DNA from: Chitinophagales bacterium
GTDB taxonomy: Bacteria > Bacteroidota > Bacteroidia > Chitinophagales > Chitinophagaceae
Assembly: GCA_025353485.1 (NCBI GenBank)
Contig: JANXQO010000062.1
Span: 39,299-103,298, forward strand
Direction of reading: 5' to 3'
DNA length: 64,000 nucleotides
The notes under the pieces are model-generated. The model worked only from the letters and a program-made list of their open reading frames with translations. It was not told the origin of the DNA and did not search any database. Shown one piece after another: positions 32,231 to 40,828 of the stretch. The number at the start of each line of letters is the position of its first letter. Positions within the stretch are counted from its first letter, which is position 1. The position numbers were made by a program, and so were the translations under genes.

Positions 32231-32952
32231 TGTATCAGCTTTTGTATATCCGTGTCTCCTTCTAAATGCGCCATTTGTTTTAATATCCACGGATACCTTG
32301 CTGCAACATGCACAGACAAAGGTTTTACAGTATAGCCTTTAGGATTTGGTAAACAGGCCGCTATCATTGCTGCTTCTGTTCTGCTTAAATTTTTTGCAGA
32401 TTTATTAAAATATTTTTTTGATGCCGCTTCTGCACCAAAAACTCCTTCGCCCATTTCGGCAACATTTAAATACATCTCCAGTATTCTTTTTTTACTCCAC
32501 AAGTGTTCAATCATAAAAGTAAAATACACTTCCAGGCCTTTTCTAAAGTAGCCTCCATGCTGCCAGAGAAAAACATTTTTTGCAACCTGCTGGCTTATTG
32601 TACTTGCCCCTCTTAGTGATCTGCTTTTTTGATTGTGCTTCATCGCTTTTTCAATACTCTTAAAATCAAATCCATTATGATCAGGAAACAATTGGTCCTC
32701 TGAACTCATTACTGCCAGTTTAATATTTGGGCTCATTTCATCAAGATCAACATAATCTCTGTTCAATCCGTGTCCAAATAAAACGCTGCTTAATTGTGTG
32801 ATGGTTATCGGCGGGTTTATCCATTTACAAAATAAAATAGAAAAGATAGAAAAGAGAAAACCATACAGCAAAACCTTTTTAAAAATTCGCCACGTTTTTA
32901 AAAACAGGCTTCTTCGTTTTGGTTGTGATTTACGTTTTAGGTTCATATCCAT
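32227..32952 (-). CDS. mtgA: Monofunctional peptidoglycan glycosyltransferase
   Basis: A 241-residue family GT51 enzyme with one N-terminal membrane helix (about 28-46). Catalytic and conserved blocks are SSEDQLFPDHNGFD (Glu of the EDxxFxxHxG motif), GASTISQQVAKN, RKGLEVYFTFMIE and KKRILEMYLN. It polymerises lipid II into glycan strands in the periplasm. No transpeptidase domain follows. It is convergent with nadR and stands alone. Confidence 0.94.
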   Translation of the reverse strand: MDMNLKRKSQPKRRSLFLKTWRIFKKVLLYGFLFSIFSILFCKWINPPITITQLSSVLFGHGLNRDYVDLDEMSPNIKLAVMSSEDQLFPDHNGFDFKSIEKAMKHNQKSRSLRGASTISQQVAKNVFLWQHGGYFRKGLEVYFTFMIEHLWSKKRILEMYLNVAEMGEGVFGAEAASKKYFNKSAKNLSRTEAAMIAACLPNPKGYTVKPLSVHVAARYPWILKQMAHLEGDTDIQKLIH

Positions 32953-32993
32953 TTTCTAAAAACCACTTTAGGGCAATGTCATTAAGTTAACAC

Positions 32994-33056
32994 AAACCAA
33001 GAAGGTTTATTTCTATTCTTAAAATTTAAACCTCCGCAAAAAAACCTTCTTGGTTT
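32994..33056. repeat. Inverted repeat with 15-base arms
   Basis: AAACCAAGAAGGTTT (32994-33008) and AAACCTTCTTGGTTT (33042-33056) are exact reverse complements separated by 33 bases, between two genes on the minus strand. Confidence 0.75.
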
Positions 33057-33102
33057 TGTATTTTAAATCCTTAACTAATTACACCCCTTTAGGGGATGGG
33101 AG

Positions 33103-33657
33103 TTATTTCACTTTTATATATTCCAGTTGATACTTTTTACCAATGGCATAATTAGAGTTGCTTGATTTCAATAATAAATAACCAACACCGGCCAAAGCGG
33201 CGCCGCTGATAACGAGTGCAGGGCTTGCATGATATTGTGTTCCCGGTTTAGTAAATATCCATGTTCCAAGTCCCACCGCAGTTATTAAAATTCCGCCACC
33301 TAAAAGACTTCCGCCACTGGCGGCCCAGCTAAAACCTTTTCTTTTTTGATTTTCCATTTTAATAATTTCTTTATAATTAAAAGCAAGCCTGTAAGTTGCT
33401 ACAGTATCTATTACATATACTCCAAGATTTGTTGGCACCTGTCTTATATCATACTCTTCAATAAATAGAGAATCTTTTTTAACGGATACTATCTTACCTG
33501 AATAATAACCATTGGCTGTTTGAAAACTAATATTGCTTCCGGCAAAAAAATTTTTTATTGTTCGCTGATCTTTTTTTAAAACTATAAAATCAGAAGGCTG
33601 TGATAAACAGGAAGCATAAATAAAAGAGGAAATAAAAAAGAGAAGGGCACTTTTCAT
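33103..33657 (-). CDS. Secreted hypothetical protein with C-terminal membrane helices
   Basis: A 184-residue protein with a signal peptide ending near SCLSQ. The middle part (GYYSGKIVSVKKDSLFIEEYDIR) resembles a small beta domain. Two hydrophobic stretches near residues 115-160 (GGSLLGGGILITAVGLG, ALVISGAALAGVGYLLL) could be membrane helices. No family was recognised. It is ten bases from the LysE gene and probably co-transcribed. Confidence 0.65.
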   Translation of the reverse strand: MKSALLFFISSFIYASCLSQPSDFIVLKKDQRTIKNFFAGSNISFQTANGYYSGKIVSVKKDSLFIEEYDIRQVPTNLGVYVIDTVATYRLAFNYKEIIKMENQKRKGFSWAASGGSLLGGGILITAVGLGTWIFTKPGTQYHASPALVISGAALAGVGYLLLKSSNSNYAIGKKYQLEYIKVK

Positions 33658-33667
33658 TTTTAAAGTA

Positions 33668-34315
33668 CTATTGATGTTTCTTCATAAAAAATACTACACC
33701 CATAAATAAAAACGTTCCAAAACAAAGCAGTATAAATCCTGAGATGCGGTTTATCAATCTTATGTTATGTATAGTAAGTTTTGATCTGAGCTTTCCTGCA
33801 AGTACAACTTTGCCAACATCTGCGCTCATATTAATGATAAGACAGGTGCCGAAAATTATTATTCTTTCTTTTATGGTATGCGTTATTGCAATTGCGGTAA
33901 CTGATGTTAGCCAAAAAGCGATAACACCGGGGTTAAGTGTATTAACCAAAAAACCCTGTAATGCAAGTTTTAAATGGTCGCTTCCCTGCAGGGGAGGCAA
34001 GTTAATATCCTGCGGGTGAAGCTTTACCTTTTTAAAAAATAAATAGAAAACACCCATGCTTATTAAAAAAACACTTCCTGCAATGCCAATGGGTTTTTTA
34101 AAATCAAGAAGGGTTGTTACAAACTCAGAAAACAAATTGCTCAACATCACCCACACCAGGTCGCTAACCCAAACACCGGCAACAAAACTAAACCCGCCCT
34201 CCTTACCATTATTAATGCTTTGTTTTATTATAGTAAAAATTACAGGCCCTACAGAAATAACCAGCAACAGCCCCATAAGAAATCCTTTTATAACCGCCTG
34301 TATTATATCTGCCAT
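33668..34315 (-). CDS. LysE family translocator
   Basis: A 215-residue membrane protein with about six hydrophobic segments. IKGFLMGLLLVISVGPVIFT at the start and GFLVNTLNPGVIAFWL in the middle are the LysE/RhtB signatures. It is probably an inner-membrane exporter of amino acids or analogues. The substrate cannot be assigned. It lies in the same direction as the downstream hypothetical gene. Confidence 0.9.
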   Translation of the reverse strand: MADIIQAVIKGFLMGLLLVISVGPVIFTIIKQSINNGKEGGFSFVAGVWVSDLVWVMLSNLFSEFVTTLLDFKKPIGIAGSVFLISMGVFYLFFKKVKLHPQDINLPPLQGSDHLKLALQGFLVNTLNPGVIAFWLTSVTAIAITHTIKERIIIFGTCLIINMSADVGKVVLAGKLRSKLTIHNIRLINRISGFILLCFGTFLFMGVVFFMKKHQ

Positions 34316-34405
34316 TGTAAACTTTTAAAATAAAAAATGCCGCTGTTTAAAACTACAATTTAAATGATAAAATTATTTGCAGTTTTAGCTTTGCGGCACA
34401 CACTA

Positions 34406-35938
34406 TTATTTAACAGCAACGCCATTTAAAAATTTTTTCCAGTTTTCCAGCATCTTGCCTTTTAAAACTCTTGGAAATTTATTCTGCCCACCAAGTTTTC
34501 CTTCTGCCTTCATAAAATTCATAAATGTTTGCTCGCTTAGCACATCAACAAAAACTTCTTTCAGGGCATGCTTTCGTTCTACTTCATAATCATCATTCAA
34601 CTCTTTTAATTTATTGTCAATTCTTATTTTAAGATCTTCGCTGTTTACTTTATCATCTGTTGCAATATACCATTGGTGAGCAAAGAACGAGCCGTAAGGC
34701 ACACCGGCAACAGTAAATTCAGGAATAGATATTTTTAATTCTTCGCTCACCAGTTCAATTGCTTTGTTCATATTATCTACACTTAAATGCTCGCCAACAA
34801 GGCTTAAGAAATGCTTTGTTCTGCCGGTGATTATTATTTCGCTTTTATCAATATCAACAAAGCGCACTGTATCTCCAATCAAATATCTCCAGGTTCCTGC
34901 ATTGGTGCTTATTAATATTGCATAATCTTTTCCTTCTTCCACCTCATGTATCATTAATGCATTGGGGTTATCAACCATATTGCCTTCGCTGTCAAAATTT
35001 TCATCATCAAAGGGAACAAATTCAAAAAAAATATTATTATTGAGAGCAAGTTTCAACCCTTTTGTATCCTGCCTGTTTTGGTAGGCTAAAAACCCCTCGC
35101 TTGCAAGGTATGTTTCTATATAGGTGATTGGTTTGCCAAGCAATTTTGTAAATCCTCTTTTATAAGGCTCCATCGCAACTCCGCCATGAACATAAAAAGC
35201 AAGGTTGGGCCACATCTCATGAATATTTTTTAGATCATAGCGCTCGATAATTTTTTCCATGCAGAGTTGCACCCATGCCGGCACACCAACCACAAAGGCA
35301 ATATCCCACTGCGGCGCCTTCTCAACAATTTCATCCAGTTTTTTTGCCCAGTCCTTTTCCTTTGATATTTTTTTTCCGGGTTTGTATAAACCCTGAAACC
35401 AGAAGGGAAGATTTTTTGCCTGAATACCACTTAGGTCTCCGGCAAAGTAGGTAGCTGTTTTTTGTAATTGTGTACTGCCTCCCAATAACAACCAGCCTTT
35501 ACTAAAAGAAGATCTTTTTGGAACATTTGAATACGTTGCCAGCGTTAACAGGTGGCGAATGCTGGTAATGTTATTGGAACGGATAAGATCTTTTGTTATG
35601 GGAATATATTTACTTGAAGAATCGCTGGTACCGCTGCTTAGCGCAAAAAGTTTTATTACTCCGGGCCAGCAAATATCAGGCTTGCCTTCTAATGTTTTGT
35701 ACCACCATTCTTTAAAAATTTTGCTGTAATCATATGTGGGAACCACTTCCTGAAATAATTTGCCGACGTGCCTGCTCAACAGTATTTCATCAAACATATA
35801 TTTTTGACCAAATTCAGTAAAGCGTGCCTTTCTCAACATCTTCCTCAGAACTTTTAATTGTTGTCGCCTGGGTGAACTTACCGGTAAGTTAAGGGCCCGG
35901 GCAATAGATTTTGGAAGCTTAATATCAATCAGCGCCAT
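34406..35938 (-). CDS. GH3-family acyl-adenylate enzyme (first copy)
   Basis: A 510-residue protein of the GH3 auxin-responsive family within the adenylate-forming superfamily. The ATP-binding motif is ALSSGTSDSSSKYIP near residue 100, followed by HGGVAMEPYKRGF, YLASEGFLAYQ, NAGTWRYLIGDTVRF and a C-terminal KLGGQNKFPRVL. GH3 proteins join acyl acids to amino acids in plants; bacterial substrates are unknown. A paralogue at 54165 has the same length and motifs. This copy is not next to fatty-acid genes. Confidence 0.9.
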   Translation of the reverse strand: MALIDIKLPKSIARALNLPVSSPRRQQLKVLRKMLRKARFTEFGQKYMFDEILLSRHVGKLFQEVVPTYDYSKIFKEWWYKTLEGKPDICWPGVIKLFALSSGTSDSSSKYIPITKDLIRSNNITSIRHLLTLATYSNVPKRSSFSKGWLLLGGSTQLQKTATYFAGDLSGIQAKNLPFWFQGLYKPGKKISKEKDWAKKLDEIVEKAPQWDIAFVVGVPAWVQLCMEKIIERYDLKNIHEMWPNLAFYVHGGVAMEPYKRGFTKLLGKPITYIETYLASEGFLAYQNRQDTKGLKLALNNNIFFEFVPFDDENFDSEGNMVDNPNALMIHEVEEGKDYAILISTNAGTWRYLIGDTVRFVDIDKSEIIITGRTKHFLSLVGEHLSVDNMNKAIELVSEELKISIPEFTVAGVPYGSFFAHQWYIATDDKVNSEDLKIRIDNKLKELNDDYEVERKHALKEVFVDVLSEQTFMNFMKAEGKLGGQNKFPRVLKGKMLENWKKFLNGVAVK

Positions 35939-36065
35939 TAAAAGTAAGATTGGTTAAGGACAACAAATTTACTGAATACCTGAGCCAAATACATCAAATT
36001 TTTACAAGAGGTAAATACAAAAAAATATTGGTTCTTGCTTTTCAAATCATTGTTTAGTAAACCTT

Positions 36066-37970
36066 TTAATTTAAACCTGACTTCTGCGGATTCTTTAAAT
36101 ATTTATCTAAAAATTTCAATGTTGTTTCTGCAGCTTTCATTTGATTTTCTTTCTTTATAAAACCGTGTCCTTCATCGGGGAATAAAACATATTCAACCGG
36201 CGTTCCGTTCTTTTTAGCGCCGGCAACAATTTCGTCGCTTTCTTTTTGCAATACTCTTGGGTCGTTAGTGCCTTGCAAAACCAACAACGGTGTTTTTATT
36301 TTTTCGGTATTAAACAGGGGAGAAATGTTTCGTAATCTTACTGAGTCAGCACTATAGGGATCACCCATTTCCCGGTACAAGGCTTTGCGAAAACTTTCCC
36401 AGTAGGGTGGTATACTTTTTAATGTTCGTGGCCAGTTGGCAACCCCATAAAGATCTACGCCAATTTTAAATTCGTTTGGATATTGAATGATACCTGCCAG
36501 AGACATAAAGCCTCCATAACTTCCGCCATAGATCCCGATTTTTGTTGAGTCAATATTCTCCTGTTTTGCAAGCCATCTTTTTCCATACACACAATCCATC
36601 AGATCTTTATCACCATGATCACGATCGTCCATAGCATGAAAAGTTTTCCCATAGCCGCTGCTGCCGCGGTTGTTTACCATCAAAATTGCATAGCCATGAT
36701 TTAAAAAATATTGAGCGCTTTGCGAATAACCGACTCTTGATTGTCCGCCGGGGCCGCCATGCACCCACACCAATGCAGGAACGGGTTTATCTTTTGATGC
36801 CGTTAAGGGGTGATAATAAATTGCCGGCACATCTACGCCATCAAATGATTTAAAACGAATCACTTCTGACTTTGCAAGATCATCACTATTAATTTCCGGA
36901 TTTAGTGTGTTGGTTACCTGCTTTAGTTTTTGGGTTTCAAAATTATACAGCCATAAATTATTGGGGCTTTTATCGCTGCCAACAGTTAGTATCATATTCT
37001 TTTCACTATTGCTGATGTTTACTCCCTGCACATCACCATCAGGTATTTCAGGAAATTTTATTTGGGTGCCTGTTGCATGATCAAAAAGCAATACTTTATT
37101 TCTTCCATCTTCATTTATTCCCACTACCCTGTATTTACCATTCTCACTCAGGTACATGTAGGCTACATCCCAATTGGTTTCAAAGAGTTTTTCTTTTTGG
37201 CCGCCGGCAATATTGTATTTCACTAAATACTCAAATTCCTTTCCTTCGTTGGTTGTATAATAAAAAGAAGAATCATTTAGGTCAAAAGTGGCAGGATTAT
37301 AAGTGCCCCCGGCATCTGCTGATAATTTTTTCATTTGTTTTGAGGCCATATCAAATAAATACATTTCATTTTCATCGGTAGTAATTGTTTTGGTTAAAAG
37401 CAGGTATTGCTCATTAAAAGAAATATTGCTTACGTCGTATCCGCTGTCATTTTTGTAGATCATATTGGATGTCCATGATGCGGTATCCATTTTATACAAA
37501 TCAAAATATTTTGGATCTCTTTTATTACTTGTATAATATAATATGGTTCTGGCTTTGTTCCAGCCAAAAAATTGTGTCTTTTCTTTCGCTCCCGGAGTAA
37601 GGTCTTTAGCGCTGTCACCTGGATGCAACAGGTACATATGGCTGTTTTCATTTCCGCCCTGGTCTGCAGAATAAATAATATTATCAGTACCGGCAACATA
37701 ATCATTTACAAAAAAAGATTCTTTGGCAGAATTTGTTATGGGTTTCATTCCTGTATCCGAAAGATTAATTTCATACACATTATAAATACCCGTTTCGTTA
37801 TTGTTAACCGCAATTTTAGTTTCATCCTTATTGAATATACCACCGCCAATATTTTTTGTTTTATAGAATTGCTCAATGGTGTACTGCTTCACTTCTTTTT
37901 TTACAGATGTCTCATTGTTTTTACAGGAGTGAAAAATTAAAGCTGATGCCAGCACAAAAAAGTATCTCAT
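36066..37970 (-). CDS. S9 family prolyl oligopeptidase-type peptidase, lipoprotein
   Basis: A 634-residue protein from the ATG at 37970 (MRYFFVLASALIFHSC, lipobox), preferred over the track start which includes 56 unlikely residues overlapping the divergent DinB gene. Residues 40-370 form a beta-propeller. The catalytic domain has the serine in GGSYGGFMS, Asp in QGTNDPRV and His in EGHGF. It cleaves short peptides, probably in the periplasm. It is divergent from the DinB gene. Confidence 0.92.
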   Translation of the reverse strand: MRYFFVLASALIFHSCKNNETSVKKEVKQYTIEQFYKTKNIGGGIFNKDETKIAVNNNETGIYNVYEINLSDTGMKPITNSAKESFFVNDYVAGTDNIIYSADQGGNENSHMYLLHPGDSAKDLTPGAKEKTQFFGWNKARTILYYTSNKRDPKYFDLYKMDTASWTSNMIYKNDSGYDVSNISFNEQYLLLTKTITTDENEMYLFDMASKQMKKLSADAGGTYNPATFDLNDSSFYYTTNEGKEFEYLVKYNIAGGQKEKLFETNWDVAYMYLSENGKYRVVGINEDGRNKVLLFDHATGTQIKFPEIPDGDVQGVNISNSEKNMILTVGSDKSPNNLWLYNFETQKLKQVTNTLNPEINSDDLAKSEVIRFKSFDGVDVPAIYYHPLTASKDKPVPALVWVHGGPGGQSRVGYSQSAQYFLNHGYAILMVNNRGSSGYGKTFHAMDDRDHGDKDLMDCVYGKRWLAKQENIDSTKIGIYGGSYGGFMSLAGIIQYPNEFKIGVDLYGVANWPRTLKSIPPYWESFRKALYREMGDPYSADSVRLRNISPLFNTEKIKTPLLVLQGTNDPRVLQKESDEIVAGAKKNGTPVEYVLFPDEGHGFIKKENQMKAAETTLKFLDKYLKNPQKSGLN

Positions 37971-38037
37971 AAAGTTTATTTTAGTAGTAGTAAATGTAGA
38001 ATAAACTATATACAAATAATTTATTTTAGAAATAAAA

Positions 38038-38556
38038 ATGCTTTTCGATCTTAATAAAACAGTAGAGGTGTTGGAAAGAACGCCCCAAATTTTGCAGAAA
38101 TTACTTTCCGGAGTTTCGGATGAGTGGACAATGAACAATGAAGGCGACGATACATGGAGCCCTTATGATATTGTTGGTCACCTCATCCAGGGAGAACGTA
38201 CTGATTGGATGCGAAGACTTGAAATTATTTTACACAAAGGCGATAAAAAATTTATTCCCTTCGACAGGTTTGAACAGTTTAAAGAAAGCGAAGGAAAAAA
38301 TTTACAACAACTTTTATCAGTGTTTGCAGCATTGAGAAAAGAAAATTTACAAAAATTAAAAAGCCTTCGGCTAACTGATGACGATCTTTATAAAACCGGT
38401 ATCCATCCTGAATTTGGAGAAGTTACTCTAAGGCAATTATTATCTACCTGGACGGTGCATGATCTTACGCATATTGCACAAATTACAAGAGTAATGGCCA
38501 GGCAATATAAAGAAGTAATTGGCCCATGGATAAAATATTTCAGGGTAATTCAATAA
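38038..38556 (+). CDS. DinB-like four-helix metalloprotein
   Basis: A 172-residue helical-bundle protein. The expected metal ligands are the His in DIVGHLIQGE and two in VHDLTHIAQI, the triad usual for DinB/YfiT proteins. Relatives act as thiol transferases or are of unknown role. The start is the ATG at 38038, 68 bases from the divergent S9 peptidase start. It is followed by an unrelated membrane protein. Confidence 0.9.
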   Translation: MLFDLNKTVEVLERTPQILQKLLSGVSDEWTMNNEGDDTWSPYDIVGHLIQGERTDWMRRLEIILHKGDKKFIPFDRFEQFKESEGKNLQQLLSVFAALRKENLQKLKSLRLTDDDLYKTGIHPEFGEVTLRQLLSTWTVHDLTHIAQITRVMARQYKEVIGPWIKYFRVIQ

Positions 38557-38647
38557 GACAACATATAATGTAGGAAGTTTTTTTTATTTAATTATTTGTT
38601 TTATAGGGAATGTAAAGTATATTTGACGTTAAATAAACTTTACATCT

Positions 38648-39055
38648 ATGAAACTAAGACTCTTGCCCAATTATTTTAAAAAAATTTCATTAATAATTAT
38701 TCTACTTGTAATAACCTTTTTAATATTTATGAAAATAAGTGATCCGAATATTCCAAAAGGGTTTATTACGCCACTTGTTAAAGTGTCGCTTATTCTTGCC
38801 GGATATTTCTTTATTATGTCAAAAGAAAAAATAGAAGATGAATTTATTCAAAGTGTTAGATTAACATCATATGCTATAGCTTTTAGCTTTCTAATTATTC
38901 AGTATTTAATTACTGAAAGTCAGATATTGAGTTTTTTACATAAAGATGATCCCAGTGCATTTAGATATATATTTAACTCAATCCTTTTTTATATCTTTTT
39001 TTTCTATCTTCTTAAATACAGAGTAATAAAACTAAAATGTGAAAAACAATCTTAA
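38648..39055 (+). CDS. Small membrane protein paired with an XRE regulator
   Basis: A 135-residue protein with four hydrophobic segments (ISLIIILLVITFLIFM, SLILAGYFFIMS, IAFSFLIIQYLI, ILFYIFFFYLL). A charged EKIEDEFIQSVRLTSYA loop lies between the second and third. Such proteins often precede a YozG-type regulator, as here, with the genes overlapping by 17 bases. The pair may act as a membrane sensor and regulator; that is inferred. Confidence 0.72.
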   Translation: MKLRLLPNYFKKISLIIILLVITFLIFMKISDPNIPKGFITPLVKVSLILAGYFFIMSKEKIEDEFIQSVRLTSYAIAFSFLIIQYLITESQILSFLHKDDPSAFRYIFNSILFYIFFFYLLKYRVIKLKCEKQS

Positions 39056-39245
39056 AGAACTTAGAGAAGCAAATGGTTTAACTCAAGAGAGTCTTGCAAA
39101 CCTAGTATTTGTAAGCAGGCAAACAATTATTTCAATTGAAAAAGAATATTATGTTCCTACAACACCTCTTGCTTTAAAGCTTGCGGAAATATTAAAAACA
39201 AAAGTGGAAGATATTTTTACGCTGGAAAAAAAAGATTGGAAATAA
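39039..39245 (+). CDS. XRE-family (Cro/CI-type) small regulator
   Basis: A 68-residue single-domain helix-turn-helix protein: LKELREANGLTQESLANLVFVSRQTIISIEK, then LALKLAEILKTKVEDIF. It starts at a GTG inside the end of the membrane-protein gene, which indicates coupling. Similar to YozG-type regulators. Target DNA is unknown. Confidence 0.9.
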   Translation: MKNNLKELREANGLTQESLANLVFVSRQTIISIEKEYYVPTTPLALKLAEILKTKVEDIFTLEKKDWK

Positions 39246-39275
39246 TATATTCAAATCACCCTTCCATCAATATCA

Positions 39276-39283
39276 TAGCTTTG
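39276..39283 (+). promoter_or_regulatory. -7 box before the NYN/LOTUS gene
   Basis: TAGCTTTG matches TAnnTTTG and sits 18 bases before the ATG at 39302. No matching -33 element was found. Confidence 0.4.
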
Positions 39284-39301
39284 TAAGACAATATTTTTTT
39301 T

Positions 39302-40015
39302 ATGGAAAATAAAATGAACAGAATTGCTTTACTTGTTGACGGTGATAATGCACAACCACGTTTGCTCAACCTTGTTTTGGAAGAAGCATCAAAGTACGGC
39401 AAGGTCACAATCCGCAGAGTATATGGCGACTGGACAACGCCGCACATGAACTCATGGAAAGCACAATTGAATGAAATGGCATTTAATCCTATTCAAAAAT
39501 TTTCTTACACTGCAGGGAAAAACTCCACTGACAGTGCATTGATAATTGATGCCATGGATATTTTGCATGATAATTTAGTGGATGGTTTTTGCATTGTAAG
39601 CAGCGACAGTGATTATACAGGCCTCGCAAAACGCATAAGAGAAGATGGAATTTTTGTTATGGGGATTGGGGAGAAAAAAACGCCCAATGCATTTGTAAAA
39701 TCGTGTGAGATATTTACGCATGTTGAAAACCTGGAACCCAAAGTTGAGCAGGAAGAAAAAAAAGTGATTCATAAAAAAGAAAGAGTTACGGTTGATACAA
39801 GGCTTATCAATAAAGCTTTTGATATGAGCGCCAATGAAAGCAACGAAGTGTACGTTTCCACAATGGGATTGGCTTTAAGAAAATTAGATCCAAGTTTTGA
39901 TTCAAGAACATTTGGTTTTAAAACACTAACGCAATTGTTCAGTAAGCTTAGAGATTTTATTGTTGTTGATAATATTGTGAACGGATTGAACAACCCTTTG
40001 ATAAGAAGAAAATAA
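39302..40015 (+). CDS. NYN domain protein with C-terminal LOTUS/OST-HTH domain
   Basis: A 237-residue protein. The N-terminal NYN (PIN-like) nuclease domain has LLVDGDNAQ, DSALIIDAMD and SSDSDYTGLAKRIRE, supplying the acidic metal ligands. Residues about 165-235 match an OST-HTH/LOTUS RNA-binding domain (SNEVYVSTMGLALRKLDPSF, FGFKTLTQLFSKL). Such proteins are LabA/DUF88-like and probably act on RNA. No operon partner is visible. Confidence 0.88.
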   Translation: MENKMNRIALLVDGDNAQPRLLNLVLEEASKYGKVTIRRVYGDWTTPHMNSWKAQLNEMAFNPIQKFSYTAGKNSTDSALIIDAMDILHDNLVDGFCIVSSDSDYTGLAKRIREDGIFVMGIGEKKTPNAFVKSCEIFTHVENLEPKVEQEEKKVIHKKERVTVDTRLINKAFDMSANESNEVYVSTMGLALRKLDPSFDSRTFGFKTLTQLFSKLRDFIVVDNIVNGLNNPLIRRK

Positions 40016-40018
40016 TTG

Positions 40019-40112
40019 GTAAGAGAACAAGGAGATAAAAGAGTAAAAGAGATTTTTTATCTCATGTGATCTTTGCTATTACTCTTTATCTCTTTCAACT
40101 CTTTTGTCTCTT
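40019..40112. repeat. Imperfect long inverted repeat (AAGAGAT/ATCTCTT type)
   Basis: The plus strand reads AGATAAAAGAGT on the left and ACTCTTTATCTCT on the right, giving a loose hairpin over the whole gap. It resembles other palindromic gaps in the window. Confidence 0.45.
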
Positions 40113-40707
40113 AGCTATCCTTCCATCCCCACAAATACCTGCAGGCATACGTACGATAAGGAGACCATTTAGAGGAGATATCTAACATCTTTTCTTTCAT
40201 TGCTTTTTTATCAGTCGCATCTAATGTATATAATTTAGTAATTGCCTGTTGAATACCCAAATCATCAACAGCAAAAACATCTTCTCGTCCGAGAGTGAAC
40301 ATCAATATCATTTCTACCGTCCATTTCCCAACTCCTTTTATTTGTGTAAGAAGATCAATTACTTCTTCATTACTCATTTTATGTAAGCGTGTGTCAGTAA
40401 GATTCTTCTCAACAAAAAATTTGCAGACATTATGAACGTAGCTGGCTTTGGCATTGGAGAACCCTATGCTGCGAAATTTCTCAACAGGTATTTCCAATAT
40501 TTCTTTTGCAGTAGGTTCCTTCCTTCCAAACAAAGCTAAAAAACGTTTAAATATTACTTTAGCAACCTTTGTACTTAATTGCTGGCTGATAATAGAAGAA
40601 CATAAATACAGGTAAACTTTTTTACGTGGCTGCAATACAAATGGCTCCTGCAGTTCAAGAATTTTTTTAAACTTTTTATCTTTTGATAAATGTAAAATGT
40701 GTTCCAT
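40111..40707 (-). CDS. DNA-3-methyladenine glycosylase II, AlkA type
   Basis: A 198-residue HhH-GPD protein. The hairpin GVGKWTVEMIL (about 125) is followed by the catalytic aspartate in AVDDLGIQQ (148-149). It removes alkylated purines such as 3-methyladenine. No Fe-S cluster cysteines follow, so it is AlkA-like rather than MutY-like. The N-terminal DNA-recognition domain of E. coli AlkA is absent, as is common in short forms. Confidence 0.9.
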   Translation of the reverse strand: MEHILHLSKDKKFKKILELQEPFVLQPRKKVYLYLCSSIISQQLSTKVAKVIFKRFLALFGRKEPTAKEILEIPVEKFRSIGFSNAKASYVHNVCKFFVEKNLTDTRLHKMSNEEVIDLLTQIKGVGKWTVEMILMFTLGREDVFAVDDLGIQQAITKLYTLDATDKKAMKEKMLDISSKWSPYRTYACRYLWGWKDS

Positions 40708-40727
40708 ACAGCTCTTTTAAAAAATTT

Positions 40728-40828
40728 ACCGCAGAGAGCAGAGTTAGATGAGTTCACGCAGAGAATTTTTAAAATCTCTTTCTTATTATTTCTCTCTGCG
40801 TAAACTTTGTTTCTCTTTTCTCTGCGGT
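40728..40828. repeat. Nested palindromic repeat (CGCAGAGA / TCTCTGCG)
   Basis: ACCGCAGAGA (40728-40737) pairs with TCTCTGCGGT (40819-40828), and an inner ACGCAGAGA pairs with TCTCTGCGT. It fills the gap between the glycosylase and cysS and its end overlaps the cysS stop codon. Confidence 0.7.
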
